Shown in pieces: positions 36,640 to 48,459 of a DNA stretch of 64,000 nucleotides. This DNA is from Ursus arctos. Its lineage: Eukaryota; Chordata; Mammalia; Carnivora; Ursidae. Location of the stretch: the NCBI RefSeq assembly GCF_023065955.2, contig NW_026622764.1, positions 76,749,333-76,813,332 of the forward strand, given 5' to 3'. A program made the position numbers and the translations under genes. Under the pieces are notes generated by a model. That model was not told the origin of the DNA. It searched no databases and saw nothing but the letters and a program-made list of their open reading frames with translations. Each line of letters opens with the position of its first letter. The first letter of the stretch is position 1.

Positions 36640-36998
36640 GGCATCTGTTAAAATTAAAAATGCCCTTGGGTGGGGGGGAGAAGAATGAATAGGAGAAACA
36701 AAGGGGATCTTTAGGTCAATGAAACTATTCTGTATGGTACAGTAATGATGGATACCAGTCATTATACAAAATCTACAGAATGCACAACCCAAAGAGAGCA
36801 CCCTAGTGTAAACTGTGGACTTTAGTGAATAATAAGGTAGCAATATAGGGTTATCAATCATGACAAAGTTACCACACTAATGCAAGATGTGAAGGGGAAA
36901 CCATATGCAGGAGAGGAGGGGGCATGGGGGAGCTCCTTATCTTCTCAATTTTTCTGTAAACCTAAAACTGCTTAAAATAAAGTCTAATAATTAAAAAA
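36640..36998 (+). mobile_element. Old L1 3' end, plus strand
   Basis: 'gtgtaaactgtggactttag', 'tctgtaaacctaaaactgct' and 'aataaagtctaataattaaa' are the L1M-type 3' UTR and tail. Confidence 0.9.
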
Positions 36999-37984
36999 TG
37001 ATAACTTCTGGCAAGATGTAGTGATTTTTAAAAAGAAATAATTAGCTATGTAGGATGGAATCTTTTTGTAAACAAAGATACTGAGAAAGAAGCCTGACAC
37101 CCACCATACAGACAAGTTGAAGGAACCAGTCTTGCTGTAAGAATTTGGTTTTGGTGGTAGTGATGTGCACTTGTATAGAACACCAGAATAAAGAGCTGTA
37201 TTTCCCATACACTTACAAGTACAAGCAAATTCTCTTTGGGCATTTCAGTGTAGTTAGTAGACCTCTGCATTAAATGTAGTATGAATTAAATAGTGCAAAT
37301 CCTGGGCCTCACCTGAAATCCACTAACCTGGGACTAGGTATCAGAAGCTTCCATTTTCAACCAATACTACAGGTAATTGTTATGTACATTAAAGTTTGAG
37401 AACCACAGCAGTATCATCTCCAGCACAGAGCACAGTGTTTGCATTTGGTAAGTGCTCAATACAGAAGTGAATTTATGGAAGAGGCATGGAACTCCAGGCC
37501 ATTGAAGAGGATTATTAGACATGGTTGGACACTATGAAATTTCTTTATGATCTAAAACTACCTATAGTTTATGCAAGTATGGAAGTAGCAAGGTGATGTG
37601 TGCTTTATTGATATCCATAGGGAAGAACACAAAATTATCTAGAATTTTACAATCTGGTTAAATTAATTAGAGAAATCAGGGAAAATACTCAGGATTGGGC
37701 CAACTTTCTAGCACTCTTAAGAGTATAGACCATACTTACTTCCCTCCAGAGTGAGGCATTTACGTTTCAGTTGCAAACCTGAAGTTTTCTCTAGTGCTCC
37801 AAGCCAAGCAAGATTTAGGGATGTTGGAACAATAGACTGGCTGTAAGGTTTTCAAAGTTTCTAGGATTAATCACTGTGAAGAAATATTCATAAGAGAATA
37901 ATGTGGCCTTGACAACAAAGAGCTCAAAGAAAAACTTAACAAGGGAGTGTTAACCACAATTCATAATTTACAACTTACTTCATG
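36999..37984. other. Single-copy DNA around a MER5 relic
   Basis: Apart from the MER5 relic at 37285-37420, nothing is recognised and no gene is supported. Confidence 0.45.
37285..37420 (+). mobile_element. MER5-type DNA transposon relic
   Basis: 'caaatcctgggcctcacctg' at the left and 'aaagtttgagaaccacagcag' at the right match the MER5A order and terminal inverted repeat. Confidence 0.75.
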
Positions 37985-39129
37985 TGTGTTTGTTTATTCA
38001 ACAAATGTTTATTGAGCATCTACTACATCTCAGACACTAGGGACACACCTGGAAATAACAAGTCAAATAAGATCTCTGTTCTCATGGATCTTATACAAGG
38101 GAGACAGAAAATAAACAAAATGACCTGGGTTAACTTTGAATAGTTACCTAATTAGATAACTTTGAATAGTGAAAAGTGCTCTGAAGAAAATGAAAGAATC
38201 ATGATAATAAGTGGAAATGCTACTTAGATAAGGTGGTCACAGCAGACTTCTTTGGGAAGGTAATATCTGAACTGAGATATGAATGACACAAAGAGCCAAC
38301 CCTCTGAAGATGTAGAGCAGTGGCATCACTGGGCCATATTCTAGAAACTGAAAGAAGGTCAATGTGATTGAAACATAAGCAGGAAGGGAGAGGAGAGTAC
38401 AAAGGGAGTTTGGAGAAGTAGGGGTCAGGATTGTGTTCCAAGTGTAATGGGAAGCCATTAGAGATTTTAAGCAGAAAGTAACATATTCAGATTTAATTTT
38501 TGTAAGAACAGTCTGATAATTCTTTAGTTGGCTGATAGGTTCAAAGTGTTATTTTATTATTGTAGTTTGTAAACTATAAAATATAATGTATATAACATAG
38601 TTAATATAGACTATCTTATAATTAAAATTATTCTGTCTTCTGTATAGAGAATCATTTATAAAGAAGTAGGAGAAAGACATCAGGAGATCTTCAGAGGGAT
38701 CAGTTAGAGAAATTCTGGAGGGTTTGGACTGGGCTTGCATGGTAGCAATAGAGCTGGAGAGACAGATTTATAAAGTGGTTTGGAGGTAAAATGACAGGAC
38801 TCACTGATGGACTGCATGTGGAGGAATGGTGAAAAAATGAGAACCAAGGACTCTGGTTTTTGGCTTGAACAACTGAGTGCTTGGTGAAGGTATTTACTCA
38901 GATGAGGAAGAATGAGATGGAGAAAAATTTGGGAACACGTTTAGGGAAGGAATGAATACTTCTGTTTAAGTTTGAGATGCCTATTATCCTTCCAAAAGAA
39001 AATGTTAAGTAGGAACCTGGATATAGAAGTCTGTTGCACAGTGTTGAGATCAGGGCTAGAGACATAAATATGAAAGTGATTGGGATATATATGGTAAGTG
39101 TACAGACAGAATCTCTGTTTTTTTGACTT

Positions 39130-41070
39130 GTGAGTTTAGTCATTTATATTTATTACTATTGCTGATACATTTGGATCTATTTGTACCTTCTTATTTTGAG
39201 CTCTTTTTACTGCACTTTTCCTCTTTTTCCTTTATTCTGTAGGGATAATTTTATTCTCCCTTGTTTCCCTTTAGTTTGAAAATCATATGTTTTATGTTTT
39301 CAATGATTACCCTGAATTTTTCTGTGATTTTTTTATTGTGGTAAAACATACAAGACAAAAATTTACCATTTTAACCATTTTTAAGTGTACAGTTCAGTGG
39401 CATTAAGTACATTCACATTGTTGTGCAACCATCTCCCCTATTTCCAGAACTTCTTTATTATTCCAAACAGAAATTCTGTAGCCATTAAATAATGATGCCC
39501 CACCTCCCTCTCCTTCCAGTTCCTGGTAACCGCTATTCTATTTTATGTCTTTATGAATTTAATGATTCAAGTACTTCATATAAGTGGAATCATACAACAT
39601 TTGTCTTTTTCTGTCTGGCATATTTAACTTAACATAGTGTTTTCAAGGGTCATCCATGTTGGAGTATATATCAGAGTTTCATTCCTTTTTATAACTGAAT
39701 ATGTATATACCACATTTTGTTTATTCTTTCATCTGTTGATGAACATTGGGTTGTTTCTACCTTTTAGCTATTATGAATAGTGCTGCAATAAACATTGGCA
39801 TACAAGAATCTGTTTAATTTGGGGGGGGGTATACCTAGAGTGGAATTGCTGGATCATATGGTGATTCTATTTTTAATTTTTTGAGGAATCATCAAACTAG
39901 TTTTTTTTTTTTTTTTGCAGTAGCGGCACTATATTATATTTCTACCAACAATGGACAAAGTTTCCAATTTCCCCACATCCTCATCAACACTTATAATTTT
40001 CTGTTTTTTTTTTGGGGGGGGTAATAACGGATGTGAAGTGATACCTCATTACGGTTTTGATTTGCATTTCTCTAATGGTTAATGATATTGAGCTTCTTTT
40101 TACGTGCTTATTGGCCATTCGTATATATATTTTTTGGAGAAATGTCTATTCAAGTTCTTTGTCCATTTTTTAATTGGGTTGTTTGGTTTTTTATTGTTGA
40201 GTTGTATGTTCTTTATATATCCTAGATATTAATCCCTTATCAGATATATGATTTGAAAATATTTCCTCCCATTCTGCAGGTTGTCCTTCACTCTCTTGAC
40301 AGTATTCTTTGATGTGCAAAATTTTTGATTTTGATGAGGTACAATTTATCTAATTTTTTCTCTTGTTGACTGTACTTTTTGTTTTATATCCAATCATTGC
40401 TAAGCCCAATGTCATGAATATTTCTTTATAAGAATTTTATAGTTTTAGCTCTTACATTTAGATCTTTGATCCATTTGAGTTATTTTTTGTATATGGTATG
40501 AGGCAAATAGTTACCCTTAAATTTAAACATGAATTTTTGACCAACCAAATCTGACCATAATCAATATTACTAAAGAAATTAAGTTGCTATGTAGAGTACT
40601 TTTATTCAATTACCCTATTTTATCTTATTTTTATCCAGTTTATTAACTTCACCTTGGTTTTACACTGCTGATTAAAAGTTGTTTTTATTTTCTATTATTT
40701 CTTTGCATTTACTCAAACTTTATCTCTTCTTTGCTCACTATTGCTTGCTGAAGCATATTACTCTTTCCTTTTCAGTTCAATTGACTATCATTTCAGAATT
40801 TCAACTTTATTTACGTTCTTAATAATTTTAAACACACTTATTTTGAAGTCTTTCTGTCTCCGCCTCTTTATCATTTTCCTTTGTGTATTTTCCTCATCGA
40901 TTTTTTCATTGAAGATACAGCCTTTTGAACATTCTCAGATTTACCTGCATAAGATTTTAACATTCTGTCTTATTTGGGTCCACTGCCTCTTGGCCTTTTC
41001 CTATATGAGTATTAAAACTTAAGCCCCTAGATACCAAGAAACTTCACCTACGTCCCAGCCCCAACCAAAT
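39130..41070 (-). mobile_element. Old L1 5' region, minus strand, inserted in L2
   Basis: Bases 39130-39312 ('catttggatctatttgtacc') and 40530-41070 ('acacacttattttgaagtct') are two pieces of the inverse 5' part of an old L1, separated by the younger L1 below. Confidence 0.6.
39315..40525 (-). mobile_element. L1 (L1MB/MC-like) 3' part, minus strand
   Basis: 'taaccatttttaagtgtaca', 'ttgttgtgcaaccatctccc', 'ggaattgctggatcatatgg' and 'acctcattacggttttgatt' are the inverse L1 3' UTR and ORF2 C-terminus in order. Confidence 0.92.
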
Positions 41071-41400
41071 TAACAAAATGAGTATAAATCATGAAGCCTT
41101 AGAGAGGTCCCGGGACCGAACCCAGTGGTACTCCAGCATTTAGAGGTCAGGACTAGAAAGGGATGAAAGCGAAAGAGGCCAAGAAGGAGTGGTAAATAGA
41201 AAGAAGAAAACCAGGAAAGTGTGATGTCACAGAAACAAAAAGAAAAGAGTATATTGCGAAAGAGGGAGTGGCCAACTGTGCCAAATACTACTTAGAGGTC
41301 AAGTAAAATGAAGACAGAGAAGTCATGGTGGGATGTGACAAGAATGGGAGGGGAAGAAGTGGAGGCAGTGATTATGGGCAGTTCTTTTTAGACTATCTGT

Positions 41401-42008
41401 GAAGGGATCAGAGAACTAAGATAGAGAAGAAAAAGGATTGGAATCAAGGGAGAGTTTAAAACTAAAGGGGGTACTATATCCCAGAGCATGTTTATGTACT
41501 ACCAGGGATAATCCAGAGGAGACAGAATCTTACAATGCAAAAGAAAGAGAGGGTAAGTTTACTGCAGATGTAAGCCCCTTGAGAATGTGGGAGGGATGTA
41601 TTCTTTGACTAGAGCCATGACATCCCACCCACCATAACAGGAAGAATGAAGAGTAGGGGCAACACAAGGGAACTGACAGATTGGAGGTGGAGAAACAGGG
41701 AGTTCCAATCACCAAAGGCAAGTTAAGGTTATTGGCCAACAGTAGAGGCAGGGATGGAAGCCTTGGAATTGGGAGGAAAGGCCAAGTCTGAAGTGATCAT
41801 TCATAAAGCGGGCAATGTTAGTGGCCTTTAGTGACTCTCAGCATGAAATTAAAATTCTCTTTGCTTCCACCAGATTCCCAGGTCTTACAGAAGCATTGCC
41901 ATGTTTGGGTACATTGGCTTTTCTGAGGATTGTTTTTCTGATTTGCTTTTCTGATTTTGGCTACAGATTATAGTGGCATCTTGGAACCATCTTAAGATGC
42001 ATGCATTC
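41401..42008. other. Single-copy DNA with one arm of a 33-bp direct repeat
   Basis: No gene is supported. Bases 41962-41994 recur at 43352-43384 with one mismatch (see findings). Confidence 0.5.
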
Positions 42009-42023
42009 AGAGCTTGTTATAAG

Positions 42024-42109
42024 CTAACAATGAATCATGGAACGTTACATCAAAGACTAAGGATGTACTGTATGGTGACTAACATAACATAATAAATTTT
42101 TTTTTAAAA
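42024..42109 (+). mobile_element. Very short L1 insertion (86 bp)
   Basis: L1 3' terminus only ('acaatgaatcatggaacgtt...gtgactaacataacataata'). The flanks 'agagcttgttata' and 'agagcctgttata' form a TSD with one mismatch. Confidence 0.9.
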
Positions 42110-42450
42110 AAGAGCCTGTTATAGCTCAGAATGTCATCTGATCCTGTGTACCCCAGTGGGCTATGGGCTGGACATGGATGAACTAAGGTGAGGGCATCCC
42201 TGTGCTTGGTGTGAGGCCATTAGCCATTCCTTCTCATGCCCATTTGGCCCCCTGAAGACAGAAATAGAATTGTGTGAAGTTCTGGAACCCCACACCCTTG
42301 ACCATGTCTAACACCCTCACTTCTGACCAAGTCAGTAAGTCTGATATATAACACAAGATACTTACTTTTTCAAAACCAAGAGATGATTTAAAGAGGTGCC
42401 CCTTTAAACATTGAATGTTATTGTTTTAAATGGGTCTCTCTCTATATATA
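42110..42450. other. Single-copy DNA, nothing recognised
   Basis: No gene or assignable repeat is visible. Confidence 0.4.
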
Positions 42451-42935
42451 ACAAAACTATACAGTTTTTCTTTTTTAAGCTTTATTGAGATATAGTTCAC
42501 ATACCATACAATTCACTCTTTTAAAGTGTAAACTTCAGTGATCCTTAATACATTCACAGAGTAGTGCAACCATGACCATAATAAATTTTAGAACATCTCT
42601 GTTACTCCATAAAGAAACCCCATAGCCATTAGCAGCCACTCCCCATTCTCCCTGCCCCTTGCCCCAACAAGCACTAATTTACTTTCTGCCTCTATGGATT
42701 TGCCTATTCTGATCATTGCATATAAATGGAATAAAAAAATATGTGGTTTTTGTGCCTGACTTCTTTCACTTAGCATAATGTTTCCAAGGTCCACTCATGC
42801 TGTAGGATGTCTCAATACTCCATGTCCTTTTACAGCCAAATAATATTCTATTATATAAATATGTCACATTTTATTTGTTCATTCATCAGTTGATGGCCAT
42901 TTGGGTGATTTCCCCTTTTAGATGATAGCAGTTTT
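42451..42935 (-). mobile_element. Old L1 3' end, minus strand
   Basis: 'ctttattgagatatagttca', 'cagagtagtgcaaccatgac', 'cacttagcataatgtttcc' are the inverse 3' UTR/ORF2 end. Confidence 0.9.
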
Positions 42936-44740
42936 TAAAACAACTTAAGTATAATTTCTCAATTCACTGTTCTAGTGGGAAAAAGCACTCCAGATTCACT
43001 TTGATTCAAACCTGAGTTCATGGCCAGTGCTGACAGGAGCCTACCATACCTGCTTCCCCTGTGACCTCAGGCTACAGCAGTGCCCATTATTAGGAATAAT
43101 GTTCAATTAAGACTACACACTGAGTTGAAAGTGAGCCTAACTTTTCTTGTCATACTTGTCAGTTTAGCTTTAAAATCTACCCTGAGAAAATGACAATCAA
43201 ACCAGACAAGCCACAACCCAACTTCAATTGGATCTAGTTTTTTTTTAAAAAGCCATGACTCAATGTTGCCCCATTATGCAACATTTTCTAATTTGATAAA
43301 TTGACCTTCCTTTTATGATCAGATAATAACATGAAAAATATTGATTCTTGTTACAGATTATAGTGGCATTTTGGAACCATCTTAATATCAGGTATAGAAA
43401 GTAAAATTTATTTAACATCAGTTTAGGGTAAGTTTCCCCTGAGGACGTGATAAATTTCATCCGCATTCCAGGGGTCCCTGTGGACCTCGGGGTATTCTTT
43501 CTCTACTTTATCTCCTGCTCTTGGGGGCCCAGGCAGAGAAGATCAATGGAAAGCAGACATTGCCCAAATATCAGCAGGTTTAAGCCCTGACTTTCCCAAC
43601 CTTGGGCAATCTGAAGATAAAATTACTGCTGGTGTTAAGCCTCAATCCACTGGAAAAATAAAAACAGAGTGATTGTGTTCTCTGGAAGGCAAGGCTCTAA
43701 GTGCAGAGTATCTCATGTTTTCAAAGTAGGAAAGTGTCCACAGCTAATATTTGGATGGGCCCACGGTGCATGTCTTTCTCACTGCAGCCTCGGCCTGTCC
43801 CATTAGAGACAAAAGGCCCTTGCTGTGCACCTGTGGAGAAGAGAGGTTCGTTGAAGGGAGGCAGGGCCAGCCCCTTTATGCTCTTATTTTTTTAAGCAGA
43901 GTTCTGCAAAGGGAGCGGTTCTGGAATTAAAGCAGAGCATGGAGTGTCTGAGCCTAGAGTGTTTTGAAATACATCTGCTCTAGGGACACTGTGTCACCGG
44001 GCCTTCCACATAGGCTCATTCCTCATTTCTCCACCCAGGACTGCTGACTCCTCCATCCTCTGCCAAGGACAACACTGGCCGGTGGAAATGAAGTATTTGC
44101 TGACCCCAGAGCTTAGGTGACATGGGGCTTTCACTAGTAGGGAAGGTGGGGAGAAGGGGAGAAACAATAAGAAAATGCTTGAAATGGTAAGCTCCTTAAA
44201 AGTTTCTCTTAAAGCCTCCAGCCCAGGACAACAAACATTCACAAACGCATCAGGAATGTGCCATGCAGTGGGCATCTCTCAGAGAGCTCACAGACAGCAG
44301 TGGGGTCAGAATGGGGCTGGAATGCAAAGTGTGCCGTGATGGGCATACAGACAAGTACAGAAACAGACATGAGCCGCAGGTGAACTGGGTGCAGGGGAAT
44401 AAGGGAAGCGCCAAAGTGATGACACCAGTTACGTTTTTAAAGGACAAAAATTCCCCCTGAAGACAACATAAGGGCAAGGAAGGGGATTAGAGGATGAGAA
44501 GCTATGTTCTTGGTAGAGGAAATAAGACAGGCAGAGGCACAAGGCAGGTAACAGTGTGATGTGTGTGAGCATGTGAATGAATGTGTGTGGGTGTGTAAGC
44601 ATGAATGAGCATGCTTAATGATGTTTTATTCATGATTACACAAAGGATTTGGTGATCTGGTCTGCAAAATCCTCTGGACATTGTAATACTTCCCCCATCA
44701 ACACTCATCACATTTTATTAAAATTCTTTTAAAAATTTTC
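42936..44740. other. 1.8-kb repeat-poor segment
   Basis: No gene is supported; the longest frames (such as 43994-44275 minus) lack domains. Bases 44240-44290 are faintly L2-like. Bases 44560-44620 hold a degenerate GTGT/GAATGA tract. Confidence 0.45.
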
Positions 44741-44744
44741 AAAA

Positions 44745-45255
44745 AAAATTTTTCAGACTTCTCACTAGATTGTAAAAGTTATGTCTATCTTGATGAATCT
44801 TAAGAAGACCTTAATAAATGGAAAGACATATTTCATGCTCTTAATTGAAAAAAAATGATTTTCTAAAAATATAAATATTCCAAAGTAAACTATAAAATGT
44901 TTAATGTGATTCCAATCAAAATCCCAATGGGATGCTTTTGTAATGTGATTCCAGATTTAAATTCCATCTGTATGAATAAATACAAGAATATTCAAGCCAA
45001 AGTTTTACATGAAAAATCACATTTCAATCATATTTTAAAACTGTAATAATAAAGCAGATGATGCTCCTGTAGGAATAAGCTAGATTGACAGACCAGAATA
45101 AGAAATTTAAGGGGAAAATTAGGTATACATGGTAAATCAGTTATTATAATGGAATTATACAGCAAAAGTATTGGAATAATTGACTCATGGTTTGGAAAAC
45201 AATTCACCCAAATGGTTTGACAAATGTTCAAGTCAAGTCAATGCCTGGCATGGAT
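44745..45255 (+). mobile_element. Old L1 ORF2 fragment, plus strand
   Basis: 'taataaatggaaagacatat', 'attccaatcaaaatcccaat' and 'taataataaagcagatgatg' follow the L1 ORF2 post-palm region. Confidence 0.85.
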
Positions 45256-45702
45256 AGCAAATCCATCTGTGAGTTTGTCCACAAGCACAGTGGTCTCTCA
45301 CAGCCAGGGGACATCAGTGTGTTAGAGGAAGTAAAGTGTGTCTTTTGGATATTGGCCGACCCATCTGACCATTTCATATGCCCAAGAATCTCGTGTCCTG
45401 TTGAGGACATCTTAGGTCATCTGCATGGCAGTTATGTTATCTGACTCTTTTTGGAGTACATGGGGTATAGAGGAAGAATGTCTGCTCACCAACAGTGAAT
45501 TTACAGTGGGGAGAGTCTGGTCCTTCCTCCAGGGAAGAAAAGAAATCAACCAACGACCTGATGCAAGTAAAAAGCAACTTACAATGAGTTCACGGTGGGC
45601 TTTTGAAAGGTTTCAGAATGAAGGATTGTACCTTCAACAATCCAATAATAAGTAAATTCCGTTATGGTTAGTCGAGCGCCTAGAAAAGAGGAAGAAAAAG
45701 AC
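45256..45702. other. Single-copy DNA, nothing recognised
   Basis: No gene is supported. An 85-codon frame spanning the L1 border at 45187-45444 has no domain. Confidence 0.4.
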
Positions 45703-45710
45703 AGAAAGAG

Positions 45711-45711
<1 letters not shown>

Positions 45712-45769
<58 letters not shown>

Positions 45770-45941
45770 TTAATTTGTCAGAGAATGAGAGCACAGGCAG
45801 GGAGAGCAGCAGGCAGAGGGAGAGGGAGAAGCAGGCTCCCCACTGAGCAGGGAGCCCGATGCAGGGCTCAATCCCAGGACCCTGGGATTATGACCCGAGT
45901 CGAAGGCAGATGCTTCACCAACTGAGCCACCCAGGTGCCCC
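45712..45941 (-). mobile_element. SINEC, minus strand, with (TA)n tail
   Basis: The inverse tail has become about 27 TA units (45713-45766), followed by the SINE body ending 'ccacccaggtgcccc'. The flanks 'agaaagagc' (45703-45711) and 'aggaagagc' (45942-45950) form a TSD with one mismatch. Confidence 0.92.
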
Positions 45942-45969
45942 AGGAAGAGCTATTTAAAAGATGACAGGG

Positions 45970-46258
45970 TTTCCCAGAGTCCATAGTCTGTCATGGTTCA
46001 TTCCCCTTCTGTTTACCCCCCCTTTCTTCTTCCCTTTCTTCTCCTACTGATCTGGGAAACAAACTGAGGGCCTCAGAGGGGAGGGGGATGGGGGAATGGG
46101 ATAGGCTGGTGATGGGTATTAAGGAGCACACGTATTGCATGATGCACTGGATGTTATACGCAAGTAATGAATCATGGAACTTTAAATCAAAAACTAGGGA
46201 TGTACTGTATGGTGACTAACATAATATAATAAAAACATTATTATTAAAAAAAATAAAT
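45970..46258 (+). mobile_element. L1 3' UTR with 5' inversion (twin priming)
   Basis: Bases 45970-46050 are the reverse complement of L1 3' UTR ('gggaatgaaccatgacagac' on the minus strand). From 46051 the sense 3' UTR runs to the A-rich tail. The two parts meet at a shared 'gggaaa'. The TSD 'aaaagatgacaggg' lies at 45956-45969 and 46259-46272. Confidence 0.93.
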
Positions 46259-46269
46259 AAAAGATGACA

Positions 46270-46460
46270 GGGGCACCTGGGTGGCTCAGCCTGTGAAGTG
46301 TCTGCCTTCAGCTCAGGTCATGATCCCAGGGTCCTGGAATTGAGCCCCGTGTAGGACTCTGCTCCATGGGGAGCCTGCTTCTCCCTCTCTCTCTGCCTGC
46401 CTACTTGTGCTCTCTCTCTCTCTGTCAAATTAATAAATAGAATCTTTTTTTTTAAAAAAG
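46270..46460 (+). mobile_element. SINEC, plus strand, at the same target as the preceding L1
   Basis: The head 'gggcacctgggtggctcag' starts directly after the second copy of the target word, and the tail ends before a third copy 'aagatgaca' at 46461-46469 (second copy 46261-46269). Confidence 0.95.
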
Positions 46461-46469
46461 AAGATGACA

Positions 46470-46606
46470 AAAATTTCTGAAGGTGGATGAAGGTGATGGT
46501 TGCACAACAATTGAACAAGCTTAGCGCCACTAAATGGTACACTTAAGATGGTTAGGATGGTAACTTTTATGTTGTGTATATTTTACCACATTAAAAAAAA
46601 AAAAGG
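46470..46606 (+). mobile_element. Old L1 3' end, plus strand
   Basis: 'gtgatggttgcacaacaatt', 'tggtacacttaagatggtta' and 'tgtatattttaccacattaa' with an A-tail are the L1MB/MC 3' terminus. Confidence 0.9.
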
Positions 46607-47149
46607 AGCCAGGAGGAGAGAAGAAAGCCTCAAGGCAAGCAGAGATGGTGGAGAGAAGCCTGGGCTCCTCTCTCTCAGGATGAACTCCCCTTCCATGGGA
46701 TTCCAATGGGCTGCCCACGGCTGATGATCTCCATTCAAGACATCCCTGCTCCTGGCTGATACCAGGACACAGCAGGTTCAAATTTATTCCTATGCCAGGA
46801 ACTCAGCTTAGGAAACATTTTTTTCTTCTTTCTTTTGTAGGTTGCTACCCCAAGTGACTTGTTTGGGTCTCTGGAAAAGTATTCTTAGACATGGGATGTC
46901 ACCCAACATTGGGAACTTCTGTTCAGATGTTTGTACAATACTATTAGTTGTTATAGCATATCTACACTTGTTTGTGTTTTGGTGATGTAGGGGGTGCCAG
47001 GATGGAGTCCTAGAGTGGTAGAAGCAGGGACTTGAGAGATCTGGGTACCATCCTCACCAGTGGCACACGTGGTGTCTTTGGCTGCTCTCTCCCCAAATCT
47101 CACCATGGCATTAGAGCACAGGCTGTCACCTCTCCTGGATCTTCTCCCT
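46607..47149. other. Single-copy DNA, nothing recognised
   Basis: No gene or assignable repeat is visible. Confidence 0.4.
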
Positions 47150-47450
47150 TGGCTGCTTCTGACTTGTCCCCACCTCCCATCTCATCCCCCAACCCACAAC
47201 CTCTACTCTCCCCCCAATCCCCATCCCCCACCCTCTGGCTTGGTTTAGACACCTCTGTTCTGCACTCCTATTGTCTCCACCCATCAGAGTATGTATCATG
47301 CATGAAAGTGCCTGAGTCATGACTCTGTCCAATTCAACTTGAAGCCCTTTAAGAGCAAAGATCAACTTGTATTTTACTCCATACCCTCATCCCCACAGAT
47401 GCCTCATATAGAGAATGCACTCAAATTCTTGCTGAAAGAGTAAATGAAAT
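47150..47450 (+). mobile_element. LINE-2 3' end, plus strand (diverged)
   Basis: A CT-rich body is followed by 'tttaagagcaaagatcaacttg' and 'atgcactcaaattcttgctgaa', the expected order of an L2 terminus. Confidence 0.6.
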
Positions 47451-48129
47451 CTGGACCTCTTCATTATACTGTTATTACTTCTGAGACTCAGAACCCTTAA
47501 ATAACACACCTAGATCGCAGGTACGGAGTGATGGAATGGGGTCAAATGCACACCCACTGACCTGTAGTCCAGGCTTCTTGTCCTCAATGCCCAGTGATGA
47601 CACAACTGCTCCCATAAGTCCAGATTACTTGCAAGCTAAAGGTGAGGGTGAAAACCAAGCATGGCTGGGCAGACTTGTTTGGGGAGGCACCTCTGAGCAG
47701 GAAAAGTTGAGGATCTAGTTCTTCTTAGCATTTTTACAGTCATCCATCCAATGCCCCTGCTCAGACTTGTGCTAGAATCCTAATAAGCCTTCAGAAAGGA
47801 CCCAATTGACCATTTATGGCATCTACACACATGAATCACTTTCACTCATTCTATAAGTCCTCCAGGAACACTGCAGAAATGGTGCCAAGGCTCTTTGGAG
47901 GGGTCCCAGAAATCCGCCTAGTGTCCCTGTGAGCCATCTCTCCCTGGAGTCCTATGCAAAGACTAGGGCACTGGGGTACTTTGCTCTCTCAGACCTTTTG
48001 GGCATTGGGGGCACATGGCCCCTCCAGTGAGACCCACTGATATACACTAGAAAAGAATACTACCACAATGAGTTCTTTCTGTAAAATCTTTGTCAAAAGT
48101 TATGCCATTTCCTATGATAGATTCAGAAT
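47451..48129. other. Single-copy DNA, nothing recognised
   Basis: No gene or assignable repeat is visible. Confidence 0.4.
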
Positions 48130-48250
48130 GTGGACTCTCTGAATCAAAGGGTGAGAAGATGTTACATCCTTGGTGGACACACCAAACTGCTCTCCAGAGA
48201 ACACCAACCTAATTTCTATCATCGAGCTATGGAAGCATCTGCCCATAGAC
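48130..48250 (-). mobile_element. Old L1 ORF2 scrap, minus strand
   Basis: 'gaatcaaagggtgagaagat' and 'caaactgctctccagagaac' resemble the inverse C-terminal part of old L1 ORF2. Confidence 0.55.
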
Positions 48251-48280
48251 CCTGGTGGGCATGATCACTCATTACATTCT

Positions 48281-48357
48281 TTTTTTTTTTTTTGATGTAA
48301 AGTTTGATGATTCATTAGTTGCATATAACACCCAGTGCACCATGCAATACGTGCCCT
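48281..48357 (-). mobile_element. L1 3' UTR fragment ending at an internal A-run, minus strand
   Basis: A T-run is followed by the inverse of 'actttacatcaaa' and on to 'gtgccctcctta'. The last ~50 bases of the L1 3' UTR are absent: the tail joins at the internal 'catcaaaaa' site. The flanks 'ttacattcttt' (before the T-run) and 'ttactttcttt' suggest a TSD. Confidence 0.75.
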
Positions 48358-48375
48358 CCTTACTTTCTTTCTTTT

Positions 48376-48441
48376 TCTTTTTCTTTTTTTTAATGATTTT
48401 TTATTATATTATGTTAGTCACCATATAGTACATCCCCGGTT
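48376..48441 (-). mobile_element. Very short L1 insertion (about 66 bp), minus strand
   Basis: A pyrimidine-rich tail and then only the last ~50 bases of the L1 3' UTR ('attatgttagtcaccatata...ccccggttt'). The 15-base 'cttactttctttctt' brackets it (about 48357-48371 and 48444-48458). Confidence 0.8.
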
Positions 48442-48459
48442 TCTTACTTTCTTTCTTAA

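Larger units (their letters stand above)
37985..41400 (-). mobile_element. Long LINE-2, minus strand, split by nested L1s
   Basis: The left part (37985-39128) starts 'ttcaacaaatgtttattgag' (inverse L2 end) and contains 'gggaagccattagagatttt' and 'tttttggcttgaacaactgagtg'. The right part (41075-41400) resumes with 'cccagtggtactccagcatt', 'aaaccaggaaagtgtgatgt' and 'gtggccaactgtgccaaat'. Together these represent about 1.5 kb of the same inverted L2, interrupted by 1.9 kb of L1. Confidence 0.8.

Noticed and set aside
45579..45846. Tyr-Ile repeat frames on both strands
   Set aside because: They translate the (TA)n tract of a SINE tail.
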